In this document: in pieces, positions 55,201 through 63,854 of the stretch
How positions within the stretch are numbered: the first letter of the stretch is position 1
How the letters are laid out: the number at the start of each line of letters is the position of its first letter
Assembly: GCF_008327685.1 (NCBI RefSeq)
Contig: NZ_BDDE01000009.1
Span: forward strand, 182,445 to 246,444
Source: Actinomadura sp. K4S16
GTDB lineage: Bacteria > Actinomycetota > Actinomycetes > Streptosporangiales > Streptosporangiaceae
Reading direction: 5' to 3'
Length of the DNA: 64,000 bases
Position numbers and translations under genes: made by a program
The notes under the pieces: generated by a model
The model's input: only the letters and a program-made list of their open reading frames with translations
The model's database searches: none
Told to the model about the DNA's origin: nothing

Positions 55201-55430
55201 CCGACGTGGATCCGGGTGGGACCGGGTTCATCCGGCTCGACGCGAGCACCGTGCAGGTCCCGCTCAAGGACTTCGACGACCCCGCCGCCGACGCCGAGAA
55301 GAACGACCAGCACCTGGAGGACGCGTTCCTGCCCGTCTGGCACGGCGGGCTGAGCTCGGCCGACGTGGCCTACATGCTGTTCCAGGCGCCGGTGCTGATG
55401 GCCGTCCACGCTCAGGAGATGCTGCTGTGA
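52293..55430 (+). CDS. large protein of unknown function, component 1 of tripartite operon
   Basis: The protein is 1045 aa from GTG 52293, coupled to the Kelch fragment and to the next gene by 4-bp overlaps. It begins MSNAYSFLPWLRTGLSTRIT and has no signal peptide, membrane segment or catalytic motif I recognise. Recurrent features are many Pro/Trp-containing beta-type stretches (VEPRPWITNVEPNYLAHIEF, PYYHRWFFGTGSAGDFEYL) and a helical middle (about 730-830) where a buried-looking helix reads PERLQSFAERFIEAMAYPVI. Composition and codon use are like the rest of the window. Its size and coupling suggest a structural subunit of a large cytoplasmic assembly (inference). Confidence 0.8.
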   Translation: MSNAYSFLPWLRTGLSTRITTDPGTADRAVIPVKLRLTGDGVSGGTITRDVEKAVQLYGPGDVVGVDPRVISRVEPRPWITNVEPNYLAHIEFYDEGLPWSYSPAPPDGANKRLLPWLALVVLAGAAEPAGDPGAEFTEGAVAGRPLPSIQVKDPAGTLPPPGQLGAWAHVHVNGELDGLVANDDPAGALTALRQVLSTNADLACSRLMCPRRLKPDSGYHAFLVPAFETGRLAGLGLDPATAPGALHSSWGPDYPGRPEPATLPYYHRWFFGTGSAGDFEYLVRLLEPRPADPAIGRRDLDVHDSAGPGLPPITSPAELHGVLKLGGALQSPNRPKGDVYDKWDEPYPHLFQKALAGLINLADAYLDQTPAAAHAAHGVRDVAGEVDPIITPPLYGRWHAPANRLLTERDGSPITPDRNWVHRLNLDPRFRVAAHLGTRVVQERREEFMVAAWAQVGDVLAVNAKIRAAQLAREVGTVLQAKHVEPAAASITPADEPVPSGKALVLTAPANSRVTTRDRALRGAVAVEGERVAVGFHVARSRVTAAPLSPPMRRMLRPGRLIRDLPFSETKPPDALIPRMDDPDDPVTAAAAKETPDAVVTTEQLNDVLHPAPPPIGLTAATEADPADPVDRLPRSADFRITLPGDTFVPSEGGDDSEEAKRFKDGLRDIYRGRHAAEVGGRTEGGDDPLNVRATTDAMMTGLRAEKTVPTSLLTSVSLPERLQSFAERFIEAMAYPVIDLPMYKALLDLSVDYFAPNLGLIPRNTVTLLETNQEFIESYLVGLNHEMARELLWREYPTDQRGSPFRQFWDTRGGVKQYDIQPLHTWPKAAELGENDARETGEQADDLVLVIRGDLLKKYPNAAVYAHRARWQPESGPPDPAQERVPVELADPAHPTLEEIRLPLYEAKVDPDLTLLGFDLTAAEAKGDFAAGAAGWFFVIQERPGDPRFGADEGPPTPVEVWNDLTWADVDPGGTGFIRLDASTVQVPLKDFDDPAADAEKNDQHLEDAFLPVWHGGLSSADVAYMLFQAPVLMAVHAQEMLL

Positions 55431-58400
55431 CCGCGCTCAGCGACGACTTCCCGGTACTGCTCGGCCCGGTCCGGGTGGAGACCCGGTTCACCGCCACCGA
55501 ACTGCTGGTACGGATCTTCCCGGACGAGTGGTGCACCGACAAGTTCGAGCCCAAGCCGACCCGCGCCGAGATCACCGCGGTGGACGCGTACTGGACGGCG
55601 CACTGGCGGACCGGCGGGAACGCGGTGGCCGAGCAGGCGGCCTGGCAGGAGCTGGTCGCCCGGGTGCCCGGCGGCCGGGCCGCCTGGCTGCTGCAGACCC
55701 GTACCCCCGCCAACCCCGCCGATCGGCCCGTGGCGGTGCCGGAGGGCGCGACCGTGCTGGTGGTCGTGACCGGCCAGGCCGTGCCGGCCGCGGACCGGCA
55801 ACCGGCCGTCACGTACTGGACGGCGGTGTGGCGCGCGCACGGCGACCGGGCCAAGCTGCGCGCCGCCGACACCGCGCTGCGCGCCGACGTCGGGGCCGGC
55901 CGGGCGGACACGATCCGGGCCCGGCGCCCGGTGGGCGTGGACGCCGCGCCTACCGCCGTCGACGACGCGGTGATGGTCGCGTTCCTCGTGCTGCCGCCGC
56001 CGGCCGCCGGAAGCCTGGCCGAGCGGTCGTGGACCCAGGCGGCGAAGGCCAGGCTCCTGCCGGACCGCTTCACCGTGCTCGGATACGTGGGCGGCGAGCG
56101 GGTGCTGACAGCGACCGGCGAGTCGGTGCCCGACGCGCTCGCGGTCAGCCCCGACCCCGAGGCCGACACCGACGAACAGCTCAAGGTGGACGAGCAGACC
56201 GGCGCGCTGCGGGTGCCCGACGAGCTCCAGTGGCTGACCGACTTCGAGCGGGCGGTGACGCTCGGCATGGGCCTGCGCATCCCGCTCACCCCGCAGATCC
56301 GCAACGGCCTGGACCGGCTGCTGGTGTTCGGGCTGCGGGAGCGGTCCGGCCCCGAGCAGACGGCCGTCCAACTGGCCGACCTCATCACCCGGCAGCTGCG
56401 CAGCCCGTCGGGGTACGGGCTGCTGCCGCAGGGCACCCCGACCAACAACAGCGAGGCCGCCCCCGCCGGGCAGGACCGCCGTGCCGAAGCCGAGGCCGCG
56501 CTGCGCACCGCCTTCGGGTTCGCGGCGGCGGACGCGCCCGACGACTGGCGGACCCGGACCGACGGGCAGTGGCTGGCCGACCTGCTCGGCATCGATCCGG
56601 CCGTGCTGACCGGCATGCCCAACGCCGACGGCACCGACCAGCGTGACGCCCGCGCGGCCAACGTCGCCCTGTGGCCGGCGACCTGGGGCGCGTACCTGCG
56701 CGGCATGATGCATCCGATCCTGTCCGAGCAGGTGGTCGACCAGACGCGCGAGTTCTTCGTGCGGTACGTGTCGGGGCGCGGCCCTGTCCCGGCGGTCAAG
56801 ATCGGGCGGCAGCCGTACGGCATCCTGCCCACCACCGCCTTCTCCAAGATGACCTTCCCGGATGGCGCGACGCACCGCCGCGGGCTGTACAAGCTGCTCA
56901 GCGTGGCGGCGGGGGACTGGCAGAAGGCCCTCGCGAAGGTCAGCTACCTGGGCAAGGGCGGGGACCCGCACCAGCTGCTGCTGGACATCCTGGCGCTGCA
57001 TCCGACGTCGGCGGAGTTCTACCAGCGGTACGCGCAGAGCGTCGAGGACATCTTCAACCGGGAGAACCTCAGCAGCGGCGGCCCGCGCGTCATCCCCGCG
57101 CTGGACCAGCTCAACATGCCGCAGCCGATCCGTGCCCTGCTCGACCGCCTCGGCTACGCCGTCCCGCCCGGAGCCGACCCGGAGGTGATCCGGCGGCTGT
57201 TCGTGGGCGACCAGTATCCGCTGCTCGGACCGCTGGTCGATGACCGGCCGCCGTCGGAGACCGACCACATCCGCGCGTACCTTCCCGACGGCGGCAACTA
57301 CCTGCACTGGCTCGCCCAGCACGCCGAGCAGGACCTGGAGACCATCCGGCTCGAACTGGGCTTCAACGGCGACAAGCCGCCCGCGGCGCTGCTGTATCTG
57401 CTGGCGCGGCACGCGGTCCTGCTCGCCTGGGAGGACGCCGGCCGCCGCCTGGCCGCCGCAGCCGGGAGCACGGTGCCACCCGCGCGCGATCCGCTGTTCG
57501 TCCACGTACGGCCCAACCGGCCCGGCGCACCCCCGGTGGAGAGCGAGAGCCGGTTCCGCCAGCTGTACTCGCCGGACCGGGCCATCACCGGCAGCCCGGA
57601 CCGGCTGGTGGCGAGCTTCATCCCCGAGGTCATCAGGCAGAGCCCGGCCACCGTGCAGCTCGCCGAACAGATCGACGCGCTGGAACACCTGGCCGGGCTG
57701 CCGACCGCCCGGCTGGAACGGGTGCTGACCGAGCACCTGGACTGCGCGACGTACCGGCTCGACGCCTGGCGCTTGGGGCTGGTCAACGAGCGGCTCGCGG
57801 AGCTGCGATACGGGTCGTCCGGCACGGGACCGGCCCGGCGCGGCATCCACCTCGGTGCGTACGGCTGGCTGGAGGAGGTACGGCCCAAGCCGCGCCCCGG
57901 CATGACGCAGGTCGAGCTGACCGGCGACCTCGGGGAGCTGTTCAACCCGCCGGGCACGCAGCCGTTGATGCACGACAAGGCCAACGGCGGTTACATCCAC
58001 GCTCCCTCGCCCGCGCAGGCCACCACCGCCGCGGTCCTCCGCGCCGGATACATCGCCAACGCCGGTCCCGCCGACCGGCACACGTTCGCCGTCAACCTGA
58101 GTTCCGAACGGGTCCGGGTGGCGCTGACCCTGCTGGACGGGCTGCGGCGGGGACAGTCGCAGGGCGCCCTGCTCGGCTACCGGCTCGAACGGGCCCTGCA
58201 CGACCGGTATCCGGATGCCGAGCTGGACTCGTTCATCACCGCGCTACGCGGGGCCTTCCCGCTGCGGGCCGGGCGGATCGAGGAGACCAGGCCGGCCCCC
58301 GGCACCGCCGTCGAACTGGTCGAGGCCCGCAACGTCATCGACGGCCTCGAACTCGTGCGGCGGGTGACCCAGGTGCCCGGCGCGGACGTCTACCCGTTCG

Positions 58401-60664
58401 GCGCCCAGGGGCTCCCGGACCCCGACGCCGACCAGCGCAAGGCCATCAACGAGGAGGTGCACCGGCTCCTCGACGCCCACGACGCGCTAGCGGACCTGGC
58501 GGTGGCCGAGAGCACGCACCAGGTGCTCGCAGGCAATCCCGAGCGGGCGACGACGACCCTCGACGCCTACGCGAAGGAGGGCGTCGCGCCCGAACCCGAG
58601 GTGGTCCGGACACCGCGCAGCGGCACCACCTTGACCCACCGGATGGCTCTGCAGTTGACGCCGGGCATCCGGCCGGGCCACAGCGCACCGTCCGTGCAAG
58701 GCGAAGGCCCGCGCGCCAAGGCCGAGCCCGCCGTGGACGACTGGCTGCCCACGCTGCTGCCCGACCAGCGGGATGTGGCCGCGCTGGTCACCTGGACCGA
58801 CCCGGTCAACGGGGTGGCCCGCAGCAGCGTGGTCACCCAGCGGGACCTGCGGCTGCGGCCGATCGACCTGCTGTGGGCGGTACGGCCCGCGAGCGAGGCG
58901 TCGATGACCGATCTGGACGACCGGATCATCGGGGTGGTCGCCACCCGCGACCAGCCGCGTCCGGACGCGCGGCTGGTGATCGAGCACACCACGCGCGTCA
59001 CCGGCAAGGTGACGTTCTTCGAGCTGTCGCCACTGATCGCCGCTCTGCGGTCGCTGCTGACCACGTCCCGGCCAGTGCGGCCCACCGACCTGATCCCGGC
59101 CGCTGGGGACGCCCCGGTCGACCGCTCCGCCGACGCGGTCGTGACGCTGCCCCGCGAACGGCTGGTGGCGGTGCGGGATGCGCTGGTGGCGCTGCGCACG
59201 GCCGTCACCGGCTACCTGAACGGCCTCGGGCCGCTGTTCCCCGAGCCGCCCGCGCCGGTCCGGCGCAGCGAGGTGATCAGCGGTATCGACACGTTCCTGC
59301 GCCGGTACGGGGATCTGATCGCGACGGCGGGCGGGTTCGGCATGGTGCGCAGCGGCTGGGGCGAGGCCGCCGGGTGGCGGCGGGACCGCTACACCGAGGT
59401 GCTCGCGGCCGTCGACGAGGTCGCCGACCGGATGGCCAAGGCACTGGCCGACGCCGACGCGCTCATCGCCGCTTACGATGCGCTCCCCGCGGCCACCGTG
59501 GCCCCGGAGCGGTTCCGGCTGCTGGAGCAGATCGAGCGGCTGCTTACCACCACGCCGACCGCGCCGCGCCCGAACACGCCCCGGCTGCTGCGCTCGATCA
59601 TCACCAACCGGCGGCAGGTGTTCCAGAACAGGCTGCGGGTTCTGCGCGAGGTCGCCGGCACCGGCCAGAGAACGCTGAGCGGGCTGCTGGCCGAGGTCGC
59701 CGCGCTGCTGCCGCTGACCGGCTTGGACCCGGCCGGGCTGACGCTGACCCCCTACGAGGACCTGGTCGTCGCGTACGGGAAGGAACTGCTGGACCGGGCA
59801 CGGGCGCTGCAAGCCGAGATCGCCGAGCGGCTGACCGCGGCCGACGCGGCGCTGACCGAGCACGATGCGGCGGTGACCGGGCCCGACCGGGTGGAGGCCG
59901 CGCTCGACACCCTCAAGGCGCTGCTCGGCGAGGATGTACTGGCCGTACCGCAGTACACCCCGTCGGCCGCGCTCGCTTCGGACTGGAAGAAGGCCCGCGA
60001 CGACAGCGGCGGCCTGATCGAGCACCTGGAGGACGCGGGGCGCGACTTCCCGGTGGACGACTGGCTGCACGGCATCGCCCGGGTCAGGGAGAAGCCGCGG
60101 CTGTGGGAGCAGGTGGCGATCCTGAGCGACGCGCTGCGCCGTGACGGGGGCCTGCTCGGCCATCTGCCCGGCTTCGAGGAGCCGCAGCTGGCGCCGATCC
60201 AGCTGCCGTACCGGGCGGACGACCAATGGCTGGCCATGGAGTTCGCACCGGGCACGACGCTGGATGAGGACCGGCTGCTGTTCACCGCGCACTACGCCGC
60301 CAAGCCCACACCGCCGACCGACGACTTCTGCGGCCTGCTGCTGGACGAGTGGACCGAGGTCATCCCGGCGCAGAAGGAGACGACCGGGATCGCGCTGCAC
60401 TATGACAAGCCCGACTCCGAGCCGCCGCAGGCCATGCTGCTGGTCACCCCGCCCACCCGTACCGGGACGTGGAACGCCGACGACCTGGTCGCGGCGCTGC
60501 ACGAGACGTACGACCTGATGAAGGCCCGCGCCGTCGAGCCCGCGCACCTGGACGAGACCGCCTACGCCCACCTGCTGCCCGCCACGCTGGTGTCGGCCGC
60601 CAGCAAGCCGATCACCATCAGCACCGACTTCGCGACCAACAATCTGCGCGGGAAGAACCCATGA
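55427..60664 (+). CDS. very large protein of unknown function, component 2 of tripartite operon
   Basis: The protein is 1745 aa from GTG 55427, the largest in the window. It begins VTALSDDFPVLLGPVRVETR followed by LLVRIFPDEWCTDKFEPKPT, a start I associate with an uncharacterised bacterial family. No signal peptide, membrane helix, Walker motif or protease motif was seen. The N-terminal 350 residues look mixed alpha/beta. From about 1330 to 1560 it is long helical, coiled-coil-like (RARALQAEIAERLTAADAAL). It is coupled by 4-bp overlaps on both sides, so the three products are probably made in fixed ratio. Confidence 0.8.
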   Translation: MTALSDDFPVLLGPVRVETRFTATELLVRIFPDEWCTDKFEPKPTRAEITAVDAYWTAHWRTGGNAVAEQAAWQELVARVPGGRAAWLLQTRTPANPADRPVAVPEGATVLVVVTGQAVPAADRQPAVTYWTAVWRAHGDRAKLRAADTALRADVGAGRADTIRARRPVGVDAAPTAVDDAVMVAFLVLPPPAAGSLAERSWTQAAKARLLPDRFTVLGYVGGERVLTATGESVPDALAVSPDPEADTDEQLKVDEQTGALRVPDELQWLTDFERAVTLGMGLRIPLTPQIRNGLDRLLVFGLRERSGPEQTAVQLADLITRQLRSPSGYGLLPQGTPTNNSEAAPAGQDRRAEAEAALRTAFGFAAADAPDDWRTRTDGQWLADLLGIDPAVLTGMPNADGTDQRDARAANVALWPATWGAYLRGMMHPILSEQVVDQTREFFVRYVSGRGPVPAVKIGRQPYGILPTTAFSKMTFPDGATHRRGLYKLLSVAAGDWQKALAKVSYLGKGGDPHQLLLDILALHPTSAEFYQRYAQSVEDIFNRENLSSGGPRVIPALDQLNMPQPIRALLDRLGYAVPPGADPEVIRRLFVGDQYPLLGPLVDDRPPSETDHIRAYLPDGGNYLHWLAQHAEQDLETIRLELGFNGDKPPAALLYLLARHAVLLAWEDAGRRLAAAAGSTVPPARDPLFVHVRPNRPGAPPVESESRFRQLYSPDRAITGSPDRLVASFIPEVIRQSPATVQLAEQIDALEHLAGLPTARLERVLTEHLDCATYRLDAWRLGLVNERLAELRYGSSGTGPARRGIHLGAYGWLEEVRPKPRPGMTQVELTGDLGELFNPPGTQPLMHDKANGGYIHAPSPAQATTAAVLRAGYIANAGPADRHTFAVNLSSERVRVALTLLDGLRRGQSQGALLGYRLERALHDRYPDAELDSFITALRGAFPLRAGRIEETRPAPGTAVELVEARNVIDGLELVRRVTQVPGADVYPFGAQGLPDPDADQRKAINEEVHRLLDAHDALADLAVAESTHQVLAGNPERATTTLDAYAKEGVAPEPEVVRTPRSGTTLTHRMALQLTPGIRPGHSAPSVQGEGPRAKAEPAVDDWLPTLLPDQRDVAALVTWTDPVNGVARSSVVTQRDLRLRPIDLLWAVRPASEASMTDLDDRIIGVVATRDQPRPDARLVIEHTTRVTGKVTFFELSPLIAALRSLLTTSRPVRPTDLIPAAGDAPVDRSADAVVTLPRERLVAVRDALVALRTAVTGYLNGLGPLFPEPPAPVRRSEVISGIDTFLRRYGDLIATAGGFGMVRSGWGEAAGWRRDRYTEVLAAVDEVADRMAKALADADALIAAYDALPAATVAPERFRLLEQIERLLTTTPTAPRPNTPRLLRSIITNRRQVFQNRLRVLREVAGTGQRTLSGLLAEVAALLPLTGLDPAGLTLTPYEDLVVAYGKELLDRARALQAEIAERLTAADAALTEHDAAVTGPDRVEAALDTLKALLGEDVLAVPQYTPSAALASDWKKARDDSGGLIEHLEDAGRDFPVDDWLHGIARVREKPRLWEQVAILSDALRRDGGLLGHLPGFEEPQLAPIQLPYRADDQWLAMEFAPGTTLDEDRLLFTAHYAAKPTPPTDDFCGLLLDEWTEVIPAQKETTGIALHYDKPDSEPPQAMLLVTPPTRTGTWNADDLVAALHETYDLMKARAVEPAHLDETAYAHLLPATLVSAASKPITISTDFATNNLRGKNP

Positions 60665-62478
60665 CAGAGCGCATCGAGAACCTGCCGAAGGCCCTGGCGG
60701 AGCGGGAGTACCCGACCGTCGGCCTGTGGAACCGGCTGGAGGGACGTCCCCGCACGGCGGACTTCGAGCGGGCCTTGCGCGTGGAGGTGCGGGACGCGCT
60801 GTGGCTGCTCACCCGGCAATGGCAGCTCGGCGAGTTCCGCGGCTCCGACGCCGGGACGCCGGTCACCGCCATGTACTCGGTGGAGATGGCGGTTCCGAGC
60901 CGGTTCCAGTCCGCGTCGGGCGGCTCGGCTGAGAATCTGCCCGCCGACCGTCCGTTGGAGGACGTCGCCGAACGCCGGGCCCTGCCGTTCGCCTTCGGGC
61001 CGGAGCGGATCTCGTACGATCTGCGCCTTGCCATCGGCCGCCGCTGGCTCAAACTGATGGGCCTGCACCCGCCCATCCACCACCATCGGCAGGACTTCGT
61101 CGACCTGTATCCCATCGCACTGCCGTCCCCGGCAAGCGACGCCGACACCCCGCGGGTGGCCCACCCCGAGGTCTGGTCCACGCTGCAGGCCGTCGCCGGC
61201 CGCCGGATGGACGGGTACGAGCTGTACCTTCACATCAAGGCGGGACATGAGGCCGCCGACGGCATCGACCATGTCGCGCCACCGCACCGCACACTGATCA
61301 ACGAGCTGGGCATCCGGCTGGTCGGCTGGTTCGACGGCCTGATCGACCAGCCCGCAGGCGACGCCACCTGGGATCCGCGCCGCCTTGAGCATCGGTTCTC
61401 GGTCGCCGCAGGGCAGCCGGGGGGCGCGGAGAAGGTGCTGACCGCACAGGAGTATCCGGGCGGCGAGCTCGACTGGCACGCCTTCTCCATCGACCCCGGC
61501 ACCCAGGTGGGCGGGGCCGCCGCACCGCCCGCCCCGATCAACCGCACGGTCTTCCCGGCCCCGGTGCGCTACTCCGGCATGCCGCTGCCGCGCTGGTGGG
61601 CGGTGGAGGACGGCAAGACCAACTTCGCCGCCGTCCGCCCGGACCGCACCGACATGGCCCGCCTGGTCGTCCTGGAGTTCGCCCTCGTCTACAGCAACGA
61701 CTGGTTCTACCTGCCGTGCGACCTGCCCACCGGAACGCTGGCCTCACTGCGCGGTCTGGCCGTCACCGACGTCTTCGGCCAGCGCCTGTGGATCACGCCT
61801 GCCGGTGCAGGGCCCGACAACGACTGGCAGCGCTGGTCCATGTTCACCCTGGACACCATCGGCTCAGACGCCGTCCCCGCCGACACAGGCCTGTTCCTCG
61901 CCCCCACCGTCCCCAAGGTCGCCGACGGACCCGTCCTGGAAGAGGTCGACCTCATCCGCGACGAGAACGCCAACATGGTGTGGGGCATCGAGCAGACCGT
62001 ACGGCTGCCCACCGGCCCGGGCCGCCGCGGCGGCGAGGTCGCCGCCGAGATCCTCGCCCAGCGCCGCCGTCTGTTCCCGCCCACGCCGCCCACCGCCCCG
62101 CTGGCCCCCATCGCCTACCTGGCCATGACCTCGGTCCCCGGCCACTGGATTCCGTTCATCCCCGTGCACGTCCCCGGCGACAGCCGCAAGATCCAGCTCC
62201 AGCGCGCCGCCATGCCCAGCGAGATCGACACCAAGCCCGTCCGCCCCCGCACCACGATCCTCCGCGAGGGCTTGGACGCCGCCCCGCAACGCTCGTACTT
62301 CCTCAACGAAGAAGAGGTCCCGCAGACCGGCACCAAGGTCACCGTCGCCTACAACCGCACCCGCTGGGGCGACGGCCGCGTCGCCGTCTGGCTCAGCGCC
62401 CGCCGCGGCACCGGCCGCGGCGAAGGCTCCAGCGGCCTCACCTTCGACCTCCCCGCCGACACCAAACCCCTCACCTGA
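60661..62478 (+). CDS. protein of unknown function, component 3 of tripartite operon
   Basis: The protein is 605 aa from ATG 60661 in an ATGA overlap. Its N-terminus is strongly patterned (YPTVGLWNRLEGRPRTADFE, then DALWLLTRQWQLGEFRGSDA) and rich in Trp, Arg and Asp, as in conserved structural proteins. Other notable blocks are VYSNDWFYLPCDLPTGTL, ENANMVWGIEQTVRLPTG and YLAMTSVPGHWIPFIPVHVP. No signal peptide or membrane segment. I recognise the sequence type as a conserved hypothetical family found with the two genes before it, but no activity is known to me. Confidence 0.8.
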   Translation: MTERIENLPKALAEREYPTVGLWNRLEGRPRTADFERALRVEVRDALWLLTRQWQLGEFRGSDAGTPVTAMYSVEMAVPSRFQSASGGSAENLPADRPLEDVAERRALPFAFGPERISYDLRLAIGRRWLKLMGLHPPIHHHRQDFVDLYPIALPSPASDADTPRVAHPEVWSTLQAVAGRRMDGYELYLHIKAGHEAADGIDHVAPPHRTLINELGIRLVGWFDGLIDQPAGDATWDPRRLEHRFSVAAGQPGGAEKVLTAQEYPGGELDWHAFSIDPGTQVGGAAAPPAPINRTVFPAPVRYSGMPLPRWWAVEDGKTNFAAVRPDRTDMARLVVLEFALVYSNDWFYLPCDLPTGTLASLRGLAVTDVFGQRLWITPAGAGPDNDWQRWSMFTLDTIGSDAVPADTGLFLAPTVPKVADGPVLEEVDLIRDENANMVWGIEQTVRLPTGPGRRGGEVAAEILAQRRRLFPPTPPTAPLAPIAYLAMTSVPGHWIPFIPVHVPGDSRKIQLQRAAMPSEIDTKPVRPRTTILREGLDAAPQRSYFLNEEEVPQTGTKVTVAYNRTRWGDGRVAVWLSARRGTGRGEGSSGLTFDLPADTKPLT

Positions 62479-62584
62479 GGCTTCAACTGATCGGCCCGGG
62501 GATCGCGTCGTGCGACGCCTGAGCCGGGTTCGCCGTCGTTTACGGCCGGCGGTACCGGCCGTAGGTTTCGGGAGGCCGACCACA

Positions 62585-62947
62585 TCATTTGCCTTCGGCT
62601 GTCTCCTTGGGGTCCGCGACGCCGTCGAGCCGGGCGACCAGATCGCGCAGGGCGGCCAACTCCTCTGCCAGCGCACGTGACCCCTTCGGGGTCAAACTGA
62701 GCCAGGTCCGGGGACGGCGTCCGTGGTAGCCCTTGTGAATGTCGATATAGCCGGCCTCGTCCAGCGTCCGTAGATGTCGGGACAGATTGCCGTCGGTGAG
62801 GTTCAGTGTGTCGCGCAGATATCCGAATTCGGCACGGTCGATCTCGTGCAGCACCGTCATGATGCCGAGACGGGTGCGATGGTGGACGGTGTCGTTGAGG
62901 CCTTGCGTGGGGTGCGGTGCCCCTGGCGGCTCGCTGGTCTCCCTCAT
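62585..62947 (-). CDS. winged-helix (MarR/ArsR-like) transcriptional regulator
   Basis: From ATG 62947 the protein is 120 aa. The core (LGIMTVLHEIDRAEFGYLRD, LTDGNLSRHLRTLDEAGYID, WLSLTPKGSRALAEELAAL) matches the single-domain 'transcriptional regulator, winged helix' group that usually sits with a membrane protein. Its start overlaps the stop of the membrane-protein gene upstream (ATGA). The longer frame upstream overlaps that gene and is not used. It probably represses its own operon (inference). Confidence 0.88.
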   Translation of the reverse strand: MRETSEPPGAPHPTQGLNDTVHHRTRLGIMTVLHEIDRAEFGYLRDTLNLTDGNLSRHLRTLDEAGYIDIHKGYHGRRPRTWLSLTPKGSRALAEELAALRDLVARLDGVADPKETAEGK

Positions 62948-63714
62948 GCCTGGACTGGGGCCGCGGCGGTGACCGAACGCAGTCGCGCCCACGCCCGCAA
63001 CTGGACGACCAGCGCGCCGACCAGCAGGACGGCGGCCAGCAGGATCAGGTTCTGTGCAGGGTTGAGCATTCCATCGATCATGCCGCCGTACGGGGGTACG
63101 AGCCAAGGAGGGATTTGGCCGAGGCCGTAGCCGTTCATGATGACGCACAGCCCCCCGTAAACGAGACCGCAGACCGCGACGCCCGGGCTCCGCTCCACTT
63201 TGGCCAGGACCAGCAACCCGACCGCGATCGCTAGCAGAGGGCTGACCACGGCACTCGCCACGAAACCATCTCCGAAGGGCGAAGACGCATCCCGTGCGCC
63301 GTGGTCCTGAGCGAATACGGCGAGCAAGAACACGGCGAACAGCGCCGTGCCCGTGTACGCCCAGGGCCGCCACCGCACGGTGAGTCCGACGCGGGCGGCC
63401 CGTCGCCGGTACCACCAGGCGCATGCCAGGTAGCTCAGCGGTCCTGTGATCAGCCAGAACGCGATCGAGAGGGCTCCCGATCGGTCGAACCCGTTCAGCC
63501 CCGCATAGCCGCTTGTCGAACCGGGTCTGCTCACGCTGCCGCCGTCCGGCAGCGTCTGCATCGCGTGGAAGGGGTGGGAGTACAGGGGGATCGAGGCCAG
63601 CGTCAGCAGGCCGAAGATCATCAGTGGGACCGCCGCCCCGCGCGCACGGGCACGGGTGAGCCGCCGCAGCCTGGCCACCTCGTCGAGTATCCGGTCGGGG
63701 GACTGTGGATCCAT
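62944..63714 (-). CDS. multi-pass membrane protein, operon partner of the winged-helix regulator
   Basis: From ATG 63714 (GAGGGAGG upstream) the protein is 256 aa with about six hydrophobic segments: AAVPLMIFGLLTLASIPLY, SIAFWLITGPLSYLACAWW, AYTGTALFAVFLLAVFA, ASAVVSPLLAIAVGLLVLA, CGLVYGGLCVIMNGYGL and LILLAAVLLVGALVVQL. No enzymatic motif. Gene pairs of this kind (membrane protein plus small winged-helix regulator) are common in actinomycetes, with unknown physiological role. Confidence 0.82.
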   Translation of the reverse strand: MDPQSPDRILDEVARLRRLTRARARGAAVPLMIFGLLTLASIPLYSHPFHAMQTLPDGGSVSRPGSTSGYAGLNGFDRSGALSIAFWLITGPLSYLACAWWYRRRAARVGLTVRWRPWAYTGTALFAVFLLAVFAQDHGARDASSPFGDGFVASAVVSPLLAIAVGLLVLAKVERSPGVAVCGLVYGGLCVIMNGYGLGQIPPWLVPPYGGMIDGMLNPAQNLILLAAVLLVGALVVQLRAWARLRSVTAAAPVQA

Positions 63715-63854
63715 GATGCCTCCCTCACTTTGCGCTTGAGAAGTACTTTGCAACAGCGAGTACTTTCGCGTCAAGAGTGCCAGCGACGCTCCCAGAGCGG
63801 GAGGACGGTCGGGGCGGCGGGTCTCTCGCGCTGCCGCCCTGGGACCCGCGCATG

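Noticed and set aside
52077..55409. 1110-aa minus-strand frame opposite tripartite gene 1, and a 929-aa frame at 55412-58201
   Set aside because: Low-complexity Arg/Gly/Val/Gln-rich antisense shadows of GC-rich genes; the plus-strand genes have coupled starts and balanced composition.
52293..62478. Contractile injection or prophage tail system
   Set aside because: No sheath, tube, baseplate, AAA+ ATPase, terminase or portal gene is visible; the three proteins alone do not support it.
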